A stretch of 6,492 nucleotides of DNA. Origin: Bacteroidota bacterium. Its GTDB lineage: Bacteria > Bacteroidota > Bacteroidia > Bacteroidales > Prolixibacteraceae. The stretch spans positions 1 through 6,492 of the forward strand of contig JABMPI010000198.1 of the NCBI GenBank assembly GCA_013203755.1. The letters run 5' to 3'. Within the stretch, counting starts at the first letter, position 1, and each line of letters opens with the position of its first letter. The position numbers and the translations under genes are program-made. The notes beneath the pieces were generated by a model, which was given only the letters and a program-made list of their open reading frames with translations, had not been told where the DNA came from and searched no databases. Shown here piece after piece: positions 1 through 5,945 of the stretch.

Positions 1-190
1 ACTCAATCCAGATAGTTTTTCGGGAAATTAGGCGCAGTTATTTTTATTCACAACAAAGCAAAAAATTGCGTTGTAACAGGTTACTACAAAGTTTTTTGAT
101 GAAGATGTGGATAAAAAGAACAAGTATAAAAACCGAAAAGCTGTTTGGTTTGAGTATTTTAAAACCTTATTACCAACTAAAATTTTTAAA
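1..190. other. Leader region upstream of first gene, no supported gene
   Basis: No convincing gene is seen here. One + frame is open from base 3 to a TGA at 192-194, but its translation is rich in Lys, Arg, Leu and Phe without any motif and reads like AT-rich non-coding DNA. Another frame closes at TAG 29-31 and could be the last residues (LNPDSFSGN) of an upstream gene; this cannot be tested in the window. No exact TAnnTTTG promoter box is visible; TAGTTTTT at 13-20 misses by one base. Confidence 0.5.
50..89. repeat. Small nested inverted repeats in the leader
   Basis: ACAAC (50-54) plus GCAA (58-61) pair with TTGC (66-69) plus GTTGT (70-74), leaving an AAA bulge and an AAAA loop. Overlapping it, GTAAC (73-77) pairs with GTTAC (80-84), and TTGTA (71-75) with TACAA (85-89). 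The structures share bases and exclude each other. There is no T-tract, so this is not a standard terminator. Arms this short may arise by chance in AT-rich DNA. Confidence 0.3.
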
Positions 191-1429
191 ATGAAGAAAT
201 TCGTATTGGGATTTATTTTTACTGTTTTTATTTTTTCTGTAAATGCACAGGTTACACAATGGCGTGGACCAAATCGTGACGGGCATTTTGCCGATACAAC
301 ATTGCTACAATCCTGGCCCGAATCTGGTCCTGAATTAATTCTTGAAGTAGAAAAAATTGGAAAAGGATTTTCATCGCCAATTTTTGTTGATGGAATGATT
401 TATACAACAGGAATGATTGATACACTGGATTATTTGTCAGCAATTAATCTCGAGGGAAATATAAAGTGGCAAGTATCCTACGGTCGTTCGTGGAACAAAT
501 CGTTCCCCGATACCCGAAGTACCCCAACTGTTGACGGAGAGCGCATTTATGTTCAAAGTGGAACGGGAAGATTGGCTTGTATTAATCGTAAAACAGGAAA
601 CGAAATTTGGGCAGTTGATGTAGATAAAGACTTTGAAACTGAATATCATCTTTGGGGAAATTCTGAGACTCCCCTAATTGTTGACGACAAAGTGATTTGT
701 TCGCCGGGAGGAGAAAAAACCAGTATTGTAGCATTAGATAAAATGACTGGAGAACTTGTGTGGCAAACTAAATCTTTGGGTGGGCCACGAGCGTATGCAT
801 CGGCAACAATGTACGAATTTAACGGTCATCGTTTTATTCTGGCTGTTATTGGTACGCATTTAATGGCACTGCAACCGGCAACCGGAGAAATAACCTGGAG
901 TTATCAATATCACAATTCTGAAAAATGGCCGCAAAATGGGTTGATTTGGACAAATACTCCCGTGTATAAAGACAATAATATTTTCTTAACTATGGGGTAT
1001 AATTACCACGCAGTTATGTTAGAAATGGATTCTTTGGGAATGGGTGTTACGGAGAAATTTACAGATCAAACTTTCGATAATCACCACCACGGCGTTATTT
1101 ATCACAATGGATATTTATATGGCTCAAATTGGCGAGACAACAAGCGTGGCAAATGGGTTTGTATGAAATGGGATTCGGGTGAAATTATTTATGTGAATGA
1201 TTGGGATACAAAAGGAGCAATGGTAATGGCCGACGGATTTTTGTATTGTTACAACGAAAAAGGAAATATTGGACTTGTAAAACCAGATCCCGAAGGATTT
1301 GAGGTAATCAGTCAATTCAAAATAAAAAAAGGTGCCGGGCCACATTGGGCGCATCCGTTTATTGCTGATGGAAAATTGCTGATTAGACATGGCAGTGTGT
1401 TGATGGTTTACGATATTGCAGAAAAATAG
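191..1429 (+). CDS. Secreted PQQ-like beta-propeller protein (paralogue 1)
   Basis: A 412-residue protein of the PQQ-binding-like (BamB-type) beta-propeller family. The ATG at 191 is preferred because it opens a clean signal peptide (MKKFVLGFIFTVFIFSVNAQ, cleavage near residue 20); the in-frame GTG at 107 would add 28 Lys-rich residues that look non-coding. The mature protein opens with WRGPNRDG (24-31), a hallmark of this propeller family. Blade ends of the form D/N-x-x-T-G-x-x-x-W recur at about 85-93, 131-140, 182-191 and 227-236, with a degenerate one at 325-334. A His run NHHHG (297-301) and GPHWAHP (383-389) are family-typical; His residues could bind a ligand or metal (inference). At 412 residues it is shorter than classical PQQ alcohol dehydrogenases (about 550-600) and I see no dehydrogenase motif, so cofactor binding is unproven. 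The next gene, 64 bases on, is its close paralogue, probably co-transcribed. Probably periplasmic; substrate unknown. Confidence 0.9.
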   Translation: MKKFVLGFIFTVFIFSVNAQVTQWRGPNRDGHFADTTLLQSWPESGPELILEVEKIGKGFSSPIFVDGMIYTTGMIDTLDYLSAINLEGNIKWQVSYGRSWNKSFPDTRSTPTVDGERIYVQSGTGRLACINRKTGNEIWAVDVDKDFETEYHLWGNSETPLIVDDKVICSPGGEKTSIVALDKMTGELVWQTKSLGGPRAYASATMYEFNGHRFILAVIGTHLMALQPATGEITWSYQYHNSEKWPQNGLIWTNTPVYKDNNIFLTMGYNYHAVMLEMDSLGMGVTEKFTDQTFDNHHHGVIYHNGYLYGSNWRDNKRGKWVCMKWDSGEIIYVNDWDTKGAMVMADGFLYCYNEKGNIGLVKPDPEGFEVISQFKIKKGAGPHWAHPFIADGKLLIRHGSVLMVYDIAEK

Positions 1430-1444
1430 ATATTGGTTGACATG

Positions 1445-1473
1445 GCAAAGGCACTCGATTCGAGCGTCTCTGC
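1445..1473. repeat. Palindromic REP-like element between paralogues
   Basis: An imperfect palindrome fills most of the 64-base gap. Arms 1445-1458 and 1460-1473 pair around base T1459, with a perfect core CTCGA-T-TCGAG (1454-1464 including flanking C-G) and, outward, two A-C mismatches and one G-T wobble in 14 pairs. The right arm contains GCGTCTCTGC, which resembles widespread Bacteroidota intergenic palindromes built on an AGACGC...GCGTCT core (from memory). No T-tract follows, so termination is not indicated. It could form an mRNA hairpin between the two propeller cistrons. Confidence 0.65.
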
Positions 1474-1493
1474 AAAACGTTACACGAAACAAA

Positions 1494-2738
1494 ATGAAAC
1501 ATAGTATTATAATATTATTCCTAATAATTTCAACCAACCTGTTGGCACAACAAATTGTTGAATTTCGTGGTGTTAACCGCACCGGGCAATACAACGAAAC
1601 CAGTCTTTTAAAACAATGGCCGGAAAATGGACCGGAAATGATTTTGAAAATTGAAAGTGTTGGAACAGGTTTTTCTCAACCCATTTTTGTGGATAAAACT
1701 ATTTTTATTACTGGAATAAAAGAAGATACCATTGACGTTCTTTCAGCCTACAATTTGGAGGGTGAGTTGCTTTGGGATATTCCTTATGGGCATTCATGGA
1801 TTCGCACGTTCATCGACAGTAGGAGTACACCAACATTTGAGAATGGGAAATTGTATGTTGTCAGTGGAACAGGTCAGTTGAACTGCGTTAATGCCAAAAC
1901 AGGTGAAATGATTTGGAATTTAAATGTTATTGAGAAATTTGATGGTGAAATATTTAAACATGGCGATACAGAATGTCCGTTGATTGTTGATAATATTGTT
2001 CTTTATACAACAGGGGGCGAAAAAAATACGATGGTCGCACTCAATAAAAACAATGGATCGCTGGTATGGAAAACAAAAAGCTTGGGAGGTGCAAAATCCT
2101 ATGCTTCGCCAGTTGTAATAAACCACGGAGGTAAAAATATAATTCTTGCTCAAACTTCAGAAAACCTTATTGCGATAAATGCGGGAAATGGTGAAATTCT
2201 TTGGGATTATGATTTGAAACAATATCACCTACACAAATTAGGAGTGGGAGCACAAACAAATGTACCACTGTATTACAACGGCGAAATTTTTGTGGCTAGT
2301 GGATACGAACATCCTGGAATAATGCTTACTCTGGCAGATGATGGAAAATCAGTTCAACTTAAATGGCAAAACAATACAATTGATACGCACCATGGCGGGG
2401 TGGTTTCGGTTAACGGCAATATTTATGGGTCTACCTGGGATAGTAACTCACGAGGAAAATGGACAAGTGTAAACTGGGAAACCGGAGAAACGAATTGGGA
2501 ATCTGCCTGGGAAAATAAAGGCTCAATAGTTTCTGCTGATGGCAGGCTTTATTTATATGAAGAGAAAAGAGGAAATATGGCACTGGTCGAACCTTTGACT
2601 GATAGTATGAAAATAATAAGTACTTTTAAAATTAATGAAGGTGCAGGACCACACTGGGCTCATCCAGCCATTTATAGTGGAAGATTATTTGTTCGCCACG
2701 GCGATGTTTTAATGATTTATAATATAAAAGACGATTAG
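1494..2738 (+). CDS. Secreted PQQ-like beta-propeller protein (paralogue 2)
   Basis: A 414-residue paralogue of the preceding gene, matching it along its whole length. The ATG at 1494 opens a signal peptide (MKHSIIILFLIISTNLLAQ); the longer frame from TTG 1416 overlaps the upstream gene and runs through a palindromic repeat, so it is rejected. Shared landmarks are FRGVNRTG (24-31, in place of WRGPNRDG), RSTPT (110-114), SGTGQLNC (124-131), GGEKNT, KSLGGA, DTHHGG (297-302) and GPHWAHP (385-391). Blade ends lie at about 86-94, 132-141, 183-192, 228-237 and 326-335. Trp24 of the first copy is Phe here, and the HHH run is HHGG, closer to the HHGG form I recall as usual in the family. It has two cysteines, against four in paralogue 1. 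The pair looks like tandem duplication with divergence, perhaps for different ligands (inference). Probably periplasmic; function unassigned. Confidence 0.9.
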   Translation: MKHSIIILFLIISTNLLAQQIVEFRGVNRTGQYNETSLLKQWPENGPEMILKIESVGTGFSQPIFVDKTIFITGIKEDTIDVLSAYNLEGELLWDIPYGHSWIRTFIDSRSTPTFENGKLYVVSGTGQLNCVNAKTGEMIWNLNVIEKFDGEIFKHGDTECPLIVDNIVLYTTGGEKNTMVALNKNNGSLVWKTKSLGGAKSYASPVVINHGGKNIILAQTSENLIAINAGNGEILWDYDLKQYHLHKLGVGAQTNVPLYYNGEIFVASGYEHPGIMLTLADDGKSVQLKWQNNTIDTHHGGVVSVNGNIYGSTWDSNSRGKWTSVNWETGETNWESAWENKGSIVSADGRLYLYEEKRGNMALVEPLTDSMKIISTFKINEGAGPHWAHPAIYSGRLFVRHGDVLMIYNIKDD

Positions 2739-2739
2739 A

Positions 2740-2818
2740 TGTCATTTCGACAACGAAGGAGGAGAAATCTGTTCATAGAAGTTAAAGATTTCTCTTTTGT
2801 TCCTCAATCGAAATGACA
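2740..2818. repeat. 79-bp inverted-repeat element of a Bacteroidota type
   Basis: Outer arms TGTCATTTCGA (2740-2750) and TCGAAATGACA (2808-2818) are a perfect 11-bp inverted repeat. Inner arms GAGAAATCT (2762-2770) and AGATTTCTC (2786-2794) are a perfect 9-bp repeat around a 15-base loop; the segment between them pairs only partly (GAAGGAG-like against GTTCCTC-like). I recognise the TCATTTCGA...AGAAATCT...AGATTTCT...TCGAAATGA layout as a very common intergenic repeat in Bacteroidota, from memory. It starts two bases after the stop of the upstream gene and ends just before the next start. An ATG at 2813 lies inside its right arm and is therefore a poor start candidate. Confidence 0.85.
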
Positions 2819-2830
2819 ACAAGTATTAAT

Positions 2831-4255
2831 ATGAATACAAAACGAACCATAAATATCTCACTAATCCTAATCGGTCTGATTGGATTTATAACTATGTTCT
2901 GGTGGCTCAATACCGACCCAACAAGAGATTTTACCGTAAACCTGGACGGTGCTGACAATCGTGGTAAAGGAGTTCCAATGCAGGAGGTAAATATTGGGGA
3001 ACATTTCGAGGATTTTTCGTCGGATTATAAGGAATTAACTGAGACCTGGACTAGGTTTCGTGGACAAGATTTTGATAATATTTCGAAATCCCCCGTTAAA
3101 CTAATTGAAAAATTTGGTATTGATGGGCCAAAAATTTTGTGGTCGATGGAGCTGGGAGAAGGACATTCAGGAGCCGCAATTTACAAAGGCCTGGCTTATG
3201 TTTTAGATTATAATGAAGAGGAACGAGCTGACAAATTGCGTTGTTTTTCGTTGGTAGATGGTGTCGAACAGTGGAGCCGGGGATACGATGTTGCCGTAAA
3301 ACGTAACCATGGAATGTCTCGAACTATCCCTGCAATTACAGAGGATTACATTGTTACAATCGGTCCCAAATGTCACGTAATGTGTCTCGACCGCAAAAAT
3401 GGAAATTTCCGCTGGGGAGTTGATATTGTAAAAGACTATCAAAACGAAATTCCTTTTTGGTACACCGGGCAATGTCCGTTGGTGGATAATAATGTAGCAA
3501 TTTTAGCCACAGGAGGAAGCGCTTTAATAATAGCAGTGGATTGCGAAACCGGAGAAAAACTCTGGGAAACACCTAATCCAAACGGCTGGAATATGTCGCA
3601 TTCTTCAATTATGCCTTTTACTTTTGGCGGTCGAAAAATGTATGTTTACAGTGCCATTGGCGGATTGGTTGGTGTTGCGGCCGATGGAAGTGATGCCGGC
3701 TCAATTCTTTGGGAAACCTCAGATTGGAATCACTCGGTTGTTGCGCCATCTCCGGTTTGCATGCCCGATGGTAAAATATTTATGACTGCTGGCTACGGAG
3801 CCGGAAGTATGATGTTGCAGCTTTCAGAAAACGGAGGAAAATTTAGTGTCGAAGTTTTAGACGAATATAAACCTAAAGAAGGTTTGGCTTGCGAACAGCA
3901 AACCGCGGTTTATTGGAACGGTTTCCTTTTCGGAATTCTGCCCAAAGATGGAGGAAGTATGCGAAACCAATTTGTGTGTGTTCATCCTTCCGACACAAAA
4001 AAAGTGGTATGGGCCAGTAATAAAGAGGCTCGTTTTGGTTTGGGTCCCTATTTTATTGCCGACAATAAATTTTTTATTCTGAACGATGACGGCACTTTAA
4101 CTATTTTACGGCCAAGTACTGAAAAATACATTCAGTTAGAACAAGTTAAATTATTTGAGAATGGACACGATGCGTGGGCACCATTTGCCCTTGCCGATGG
4201 ATACCTGATATTACGCGACTCGAAAACCATGATTTGTATCGATTTAAATGTTTAG
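2831..4255 (+). CDS. Membrane-anchored, cysteine-rich PQQ-like beta-propeller protein (paralogue 3)
   Basis: A 474-residue protein. The ATG at 2831 is chosen because the in-frame ATG at 2813 lies inside a repeat arm. After MNTKRT comes one hydrophobic segment (about 9-26, ISLILIGLIGFITMFWWL) with no clear cleavage site or lipobox, so an N-terminal membrane anchor with a periplasmic body is likely. A linker of about 45 residues leads to WTRFRGQDFDN (73-83), equivalent to WRGPNRDG in the two upstream paralogues. Blade ends appear at about 139-148, 186-195 (LDRKNGNFRW), 236-245 (VDCETGEKLW), 284-294 and 384-394. It lacks the HHG motif and the GPHWAHP motif, carrying HDAWAPF (446-452) instead. 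It has nine cysteines (138, 181, 185, 215, 238, 310, 354, 383, 469), including C181-x3-C185, which is many for an exported propeller. It is the most diverged member of the trio. Cofactor, substrate and partner are unknown. Confidence 0.9.
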   Translation: MNTKRTINISLILIGLIGFITMFWWLNTDPTRDFTVNLDGADNRGKGVPMQEVNIGEHFEDFSSDYKELTETWTRFRGQDFDNISKSPVKLIEKFGIDGPKILWSMELGEGHSGAAIYKGLAYVLDYNEEERADKLRCFSLVDGVEQWSRGYDVAVKRNHGMSRTIPAITEDYIVTIGPKCHVMCLDRKNGNFRWGVDIVKDYQNEIPFWYTGQCPLVDNNVAILATGGSALIIAVDCETGEKLWETPNPNGWNMSHSSIMPFTFGGRKMYVYSAIGGLVGVAADGSDAGSILWETSDWNHSVVAPSPVCMPDGKIFMTAGYGAGSMMLQLSENGGKFSVEVLDEYKPKEGLACEQQTAVYWNGFLFGILPKDGGSMRNQFVCVHPSDTKKVVWASNKEARFGLGPYFIADNKFFILNDDGTLTILRPSTEKYIQLEQVKLFENGHDAWAPFALADGYLILRDSKTMICIDLNV

Positions 4256-4307
4256 AAAGTTGAACAAAGCTAAAAAATAGAAGTATACAAAGAAGTGGAT
4301 TAGAACG

Positions 4308-4343
4308 AATCCCCCTTGGCGAAGGGGGAATAAAAGGGGGATT
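4308..4343. repeat. C/G-run palindromic repeat with two alternative stems
   Basis: AATCCCCCTT (4308-4317) is a perfect 10-bp inverted match to AAGGGGGATT (4334-4343), and CCCCCTT (4311-4317) also pairs perfectly with AAGGGGG (4322-4328) around a four-base loop. The single C-run can pair with either G-run but not both. This resembles a common intergenic repeat of the AATCCCCC...GGGGGATT type seen in Bacteroidota and cyanobacteria (from memory). No T-tract follows. The rest of the 209-base gap (4256-4464) holds no gene; GAATAT (4348-4353) and ATATTC (4364-4369) form a weak further stem. Confidence 0.75.
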
Positions 4344-4414
4344 GATAGAATATGAAAAAACAAATATTCATAAAATGAAACGAGCAAAAGGATTATTGTT
4401 GTGAAATGCAGAAT

Positions 4415-4422
4415 TAGTTTTG
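4415..4422 (+). promoter_or_regulatory. Candidate Bacteroidota -7 promoter box
   Basis: TAGTTTTG matches the Bacteroidota -7 consensus TAnnTTTG exactly and lies 42 bases before the ATG at 4465, a plausible leader length. The -33 side is weak: the nearest TTG (4396-4398) is only 16 bases upstream instead of about 19-21. If real, it would let the NHL-type gene and downstream genes be transcribed separately from the three propellers. A single 8-bp match with six fixed bases can be chance. Confidence 0.3.
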
Positions 4423-4464
4423 CGAGTTATATCGAACTCCTTTAAAATTAACTATAATAGTGAG

Positions 4465-5430
4465 ATGAAAAACAAAGGAATCATCATATTTCTAATCGTA
4501 CTTGCAGTTGTAATTGTAGGTGTAATGGTTGGCGATTTTATGTCGAAGCGCCCCGATAAAATGGAAGCAAATCCTTATTTATACGACATTAAGGAATTTA
4601 GAAAAGTGGATGAGGATTTAATTCATTACAAAGAGACTAAAAATTTCAAAATAGGCTTTGAAGAACCTGCAGGAATTACAATTGCAAATGAAAAAATTTA
4701 TTTGGTGGGCGACAAAAAATTGAAAGTAATTGATACTGCAGGAAAACTTTTAAGTGAAATTGAATTGTCGGATAAACCGCACACAGTTGAAAGTTCGGCA
4801 GATAAAATATATATAGGTTTTGAAAAGCAAATTCAGGTTTTTAATGAAGTTGGGGATTTGTTAAAAGAATGGACGCTTCCAGATAATAATTCATATATAA
4901 CTGCAATTTCGGTTTATAACGGAAATGTTTTTGTTGCCGATGCTGGAACACGGAGAATTATGCGTTTTTCAGAAGACGGGGAGAGGTTGAATGAGTTTGA
5001 AGGAAAAACCAGCGAAGAAGTATTGCACGGTTTTATCGTTCCAAGTCCTTATTTTGATATTGATATAAACGAAGAGGGTGAATTATGGGTGGTAAATCCG
5101 GGGATACATTCGTTCGAGAATTATACTTTTGAAGGAAATATACGTACTTATTGGAAAAAAACAAGCATGAAAATCGACGGTTTTAGCGGATGTTGCAATC
5201 CTGCTCATTACACATTTCTACCAGATGGAAGTTATGTAACCAGCGAAAAAGGAATGGTTCGAATTAAAATTCACAAACCATCTGGCGAGTTTTCGGGTGT
5301 TGTAGCAGCACCCAATAAATTTAAAAATGAAGTTGACGGAGAAGCGCCCGATGTTGCAGTAGACGCGTCGGGCAATATTTACGCCCTCGATTTTGATAGA
5401 AAGATATTACGAGTATTCGAATTGAAATAA
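4465..5430 (+). CDS. Membrane-anchored NHL-type beta-propeller protein with vicinal Cys-Cys motif
   Basis: A 321-residue protein. The ATG at 4465 gives MKNKG followed by a strong hydrophobic segment (about 6-22, IIIFLIVLAVVIVGVMV), probably a membrane anchor; the TTG at 4420 would add 15 residues of unlikely sequence. The body shows NHL-like strands: EEPAGITIANEKIYLVG (66-82), ITAISVYNGNVFVADAGTRRIMRF (145-168), YFDIDINEEGELWVVNPG (196-213) and APDVAVDASGNIYALDFDRKILRVF (294-318). NHL propellers usually bind proteins or ligands and are only sometimes enzymes. The striking stretch is FSGCCNPAHYTFLPDG (240-255) followed by VTSEKGMVRIKIH (258-270): two adjacent cysteines (243, 244), the only ones in the protein, and a nearby His (248). 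I recall GCCNPxH...PDG...TSEKG as conserved in related proteins, including planctomycete ones, often near ferredoxin genes; this is memory, not a search. A vicinal disulfide or metal-binding role is possible (inference). Confidence 0.88.
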   Translation: MKNKGIIIFLIVLAVVIVGVMVGDFMSKRPDKMEANPYLYDIKEFRKVDEDLIHYKETKNFKIGFEEPAGITIANEKIYLVGDKKLKVIDTAGKLLSEIELSDKPHTVESSADKIYIGFEKQIQVFNEVGDLLKEWTLPDNNSYITAISVYNGNVFVADAGTRRIMRFSEDGERLNEFEGKTSEEVLHGFIVPSPYFDIDINEEGELWVVNPGIHSFENYTFEGNIRTYWKKTSMKIDGFSGCCNPAHYTFLPDGSYVTSEKGMVRIKIHKPSGEFSGVVAAPNKFKNEVDGEAPDVAVDASGNIYALDFDRKILRVFELK

Positions 5431-5448
5431 GTAGGAAACTTCTATGAA

Positions 5449-5519
5449 TTCAAATTTCAGGGTTGTTTCACAAATTTGAAATCCTCACTAACGAAAGTTA
5501 GCTCCGGTATTCAAATTTG
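5449..5519. repeat. Stem-loop repeat with GAAA-capped inner hairpin
   Basis: The 10-bp arms CAAATTTGAA (5471-5480) and TTCAAATTTG (5510-5519) are perfect inverted repeats. They enclose CTAAC-GAAA-GTTAG (5488-5501), a 5-bp hairpin with a GNRA-type tetraloop, plus a CC/GG pair (5483-5484 with 5506-5507). A third TTCAAATTT at 5449-5457 can compete for the AAATTTGAA at 5472-5480, giving an alternative stem with a 14-base loop. It lies 18 bases after the upstream stop and has no T-tract, so it is not a textbook terminator. It could be a REP-like element or a structured RNA segment. Confidence 0.6.
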
Positions 5520-5526
5520 CTTACGC

Positions 5527-5577
5527 CTTGAACTTTTAAATTCTAAGAGATTCCCAGGAAGGAATGAAAAGTTTAAG
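5527..5577. repeat. Long imperfect stem-loop
   Basis: Bases 5527-5543 pair with 5562-5577: eleven consecutive pairs from the outside, including one G-T wobble, then a small A/AG interruption and four more pairs (ATTC with GAAT). The inner part adds TTCC (5551-5554) with GGAA (5557-5560). Together with the neighbouring stem-loop and direct repeat it fills the 293-base gap 5431-5723, which holds no gene that I can support. Confidence 0.55.
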
Positions 5578-5581
5578 AACG

Positions 5582-5723
5582 AAAACTCCAAAGGAGTTTA
5601 ATTTGAATAACCCCCGGTTTTAACCGGGGAAAAAATGAGCAAAGCGAATAAAAGGTGCATCTACAAATATTGATTGAAAATACTGCAAACCATGCACCGC
5701 ACAACGAAGAGAAAATTAAAACG
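5582..5723 (+). repeat. Diverged direct repeat, copy A, abutting a start codon
   Basis: It aligns with 5934-6077 nearly end to end (142 against 144 bases), including an exact shared 18-mer AGCAAAGCGAATAAAAGG (5638-5655). Three stems are present: AAACTCC-AAA-GGAGTTT (5583-5599), CCCCGGTT-TT-AACCGGGG (5612-5629) and GGTGCAT (5654-5660) with ATGCACC (5692-5698) across 31 bases. The CCCCGG...CCGGGG hairpin flanked by GGAGT is a layout I associate with Bacteroidota REP-like intergenic repeats. It ends immediately before the ATG at 5724, so it doubles as that gene's leader. Confidence 0.7.
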
Positions 5724-5945
5724 ATGAACCGAAAAGAATTTTTTAAAACCAGCGGACGACTTTTAATCCTCGGAGGAATAACAACCTCTGCCGGATACCT
5801 TTTAGTCAACAATAAAGTAAGCGCCAGTTGCTCGGTTTCTCCCACTTGCCAAAATTGTGGCAAGATTGCAAATTGTGAAACGCCTGCGGTAAAACAGGAG
5901 AGAGGTGAAATAAAAGATGAGACGGTTTCTGGAAAAACTCCGTAG
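5724..5945 (+). CDS. Small Tat-like secreted protein with four cysteines
   Basis: A 73-residue protein. The ATG at 5724 opens MNRKEFFKTSGRLLILGGIT, a Tat-like signal with RK in place of twin arginine, followed by a hydrophobic stretch (about 13-28); the in-frame GTG at 5655 would place 23 repeat-derived residues in front and is rejected. Past the signal, the short domain has Cys36-x5-Cys42-x2-Cys45-x5-Cys51 followed by E-T-P. Four closely spaced cysteines behind a Tat-type signal suggest a protein folded around an Fe-S cluster or another metal before export (inference). I recall similar tiny Tat/Cys proteins next to Tat ferredoxins in other phyla, unverified. The C-terminal tail from about residue 55 is charged and low in features, and its last residues (KTP) and stop codon come from the start of repeat copy B, so the natural tail may have been changed by the repeat. 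No catalytic role can be stated. Confidence 0.8.
   Translation: MNRKEFFKTSGRLLILGGITTSAGYLLVNNKVSASCSVSPTCQNCGKIANCETPAVKQERGEIKDETVSGKTP

Noticed and set aside
107..190. N-terminal extension of the first propeller from GTG 107
   Set aside because: The 28 added residues are Lys-rich and would bury a clear signal peptide that starts at 191.
3..194. Open frame entering from the left edge and ending in an ATGA overlap with the first gene
   Set aside because: The translation has no motif and a composition like AT-rich non-coding DNA; the overlap looks fortuitous.
1416..1493. N-terminal extension of the second propeller from TTG 1416
   Set aside because: It overlaps the upstream gene and runs through the palindrome 1445-1473; the signal peptide starts at 1494.
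191..4255. Calling the propellers PQQ-dependent dehydrogenases or BamB
   Set aside because: They are shorter than PQQ alcohol dehydrogenases and show no dehydrogenase signature; there is no lipobox or Bam-complex context to support BamB.
4308..4343. Rho-independent terminator after the third propeller gene
   Set aside because: The stem is strong, but the bases after it (GATAGAATAT) contain no T-run, so it fits a palindromic repeat better.
4352..4404. Two overlapping mini-frames (MKKQIFIK and MKRAKGLLL), the second in frame with the NHL-type gene across a TGA
   Set aside because: They are too short, lack a ribosome signal, and the residues after the TGA do not continue a signal peptide. A leader peptide or broken start cannot be excluded, but nothing supports one.
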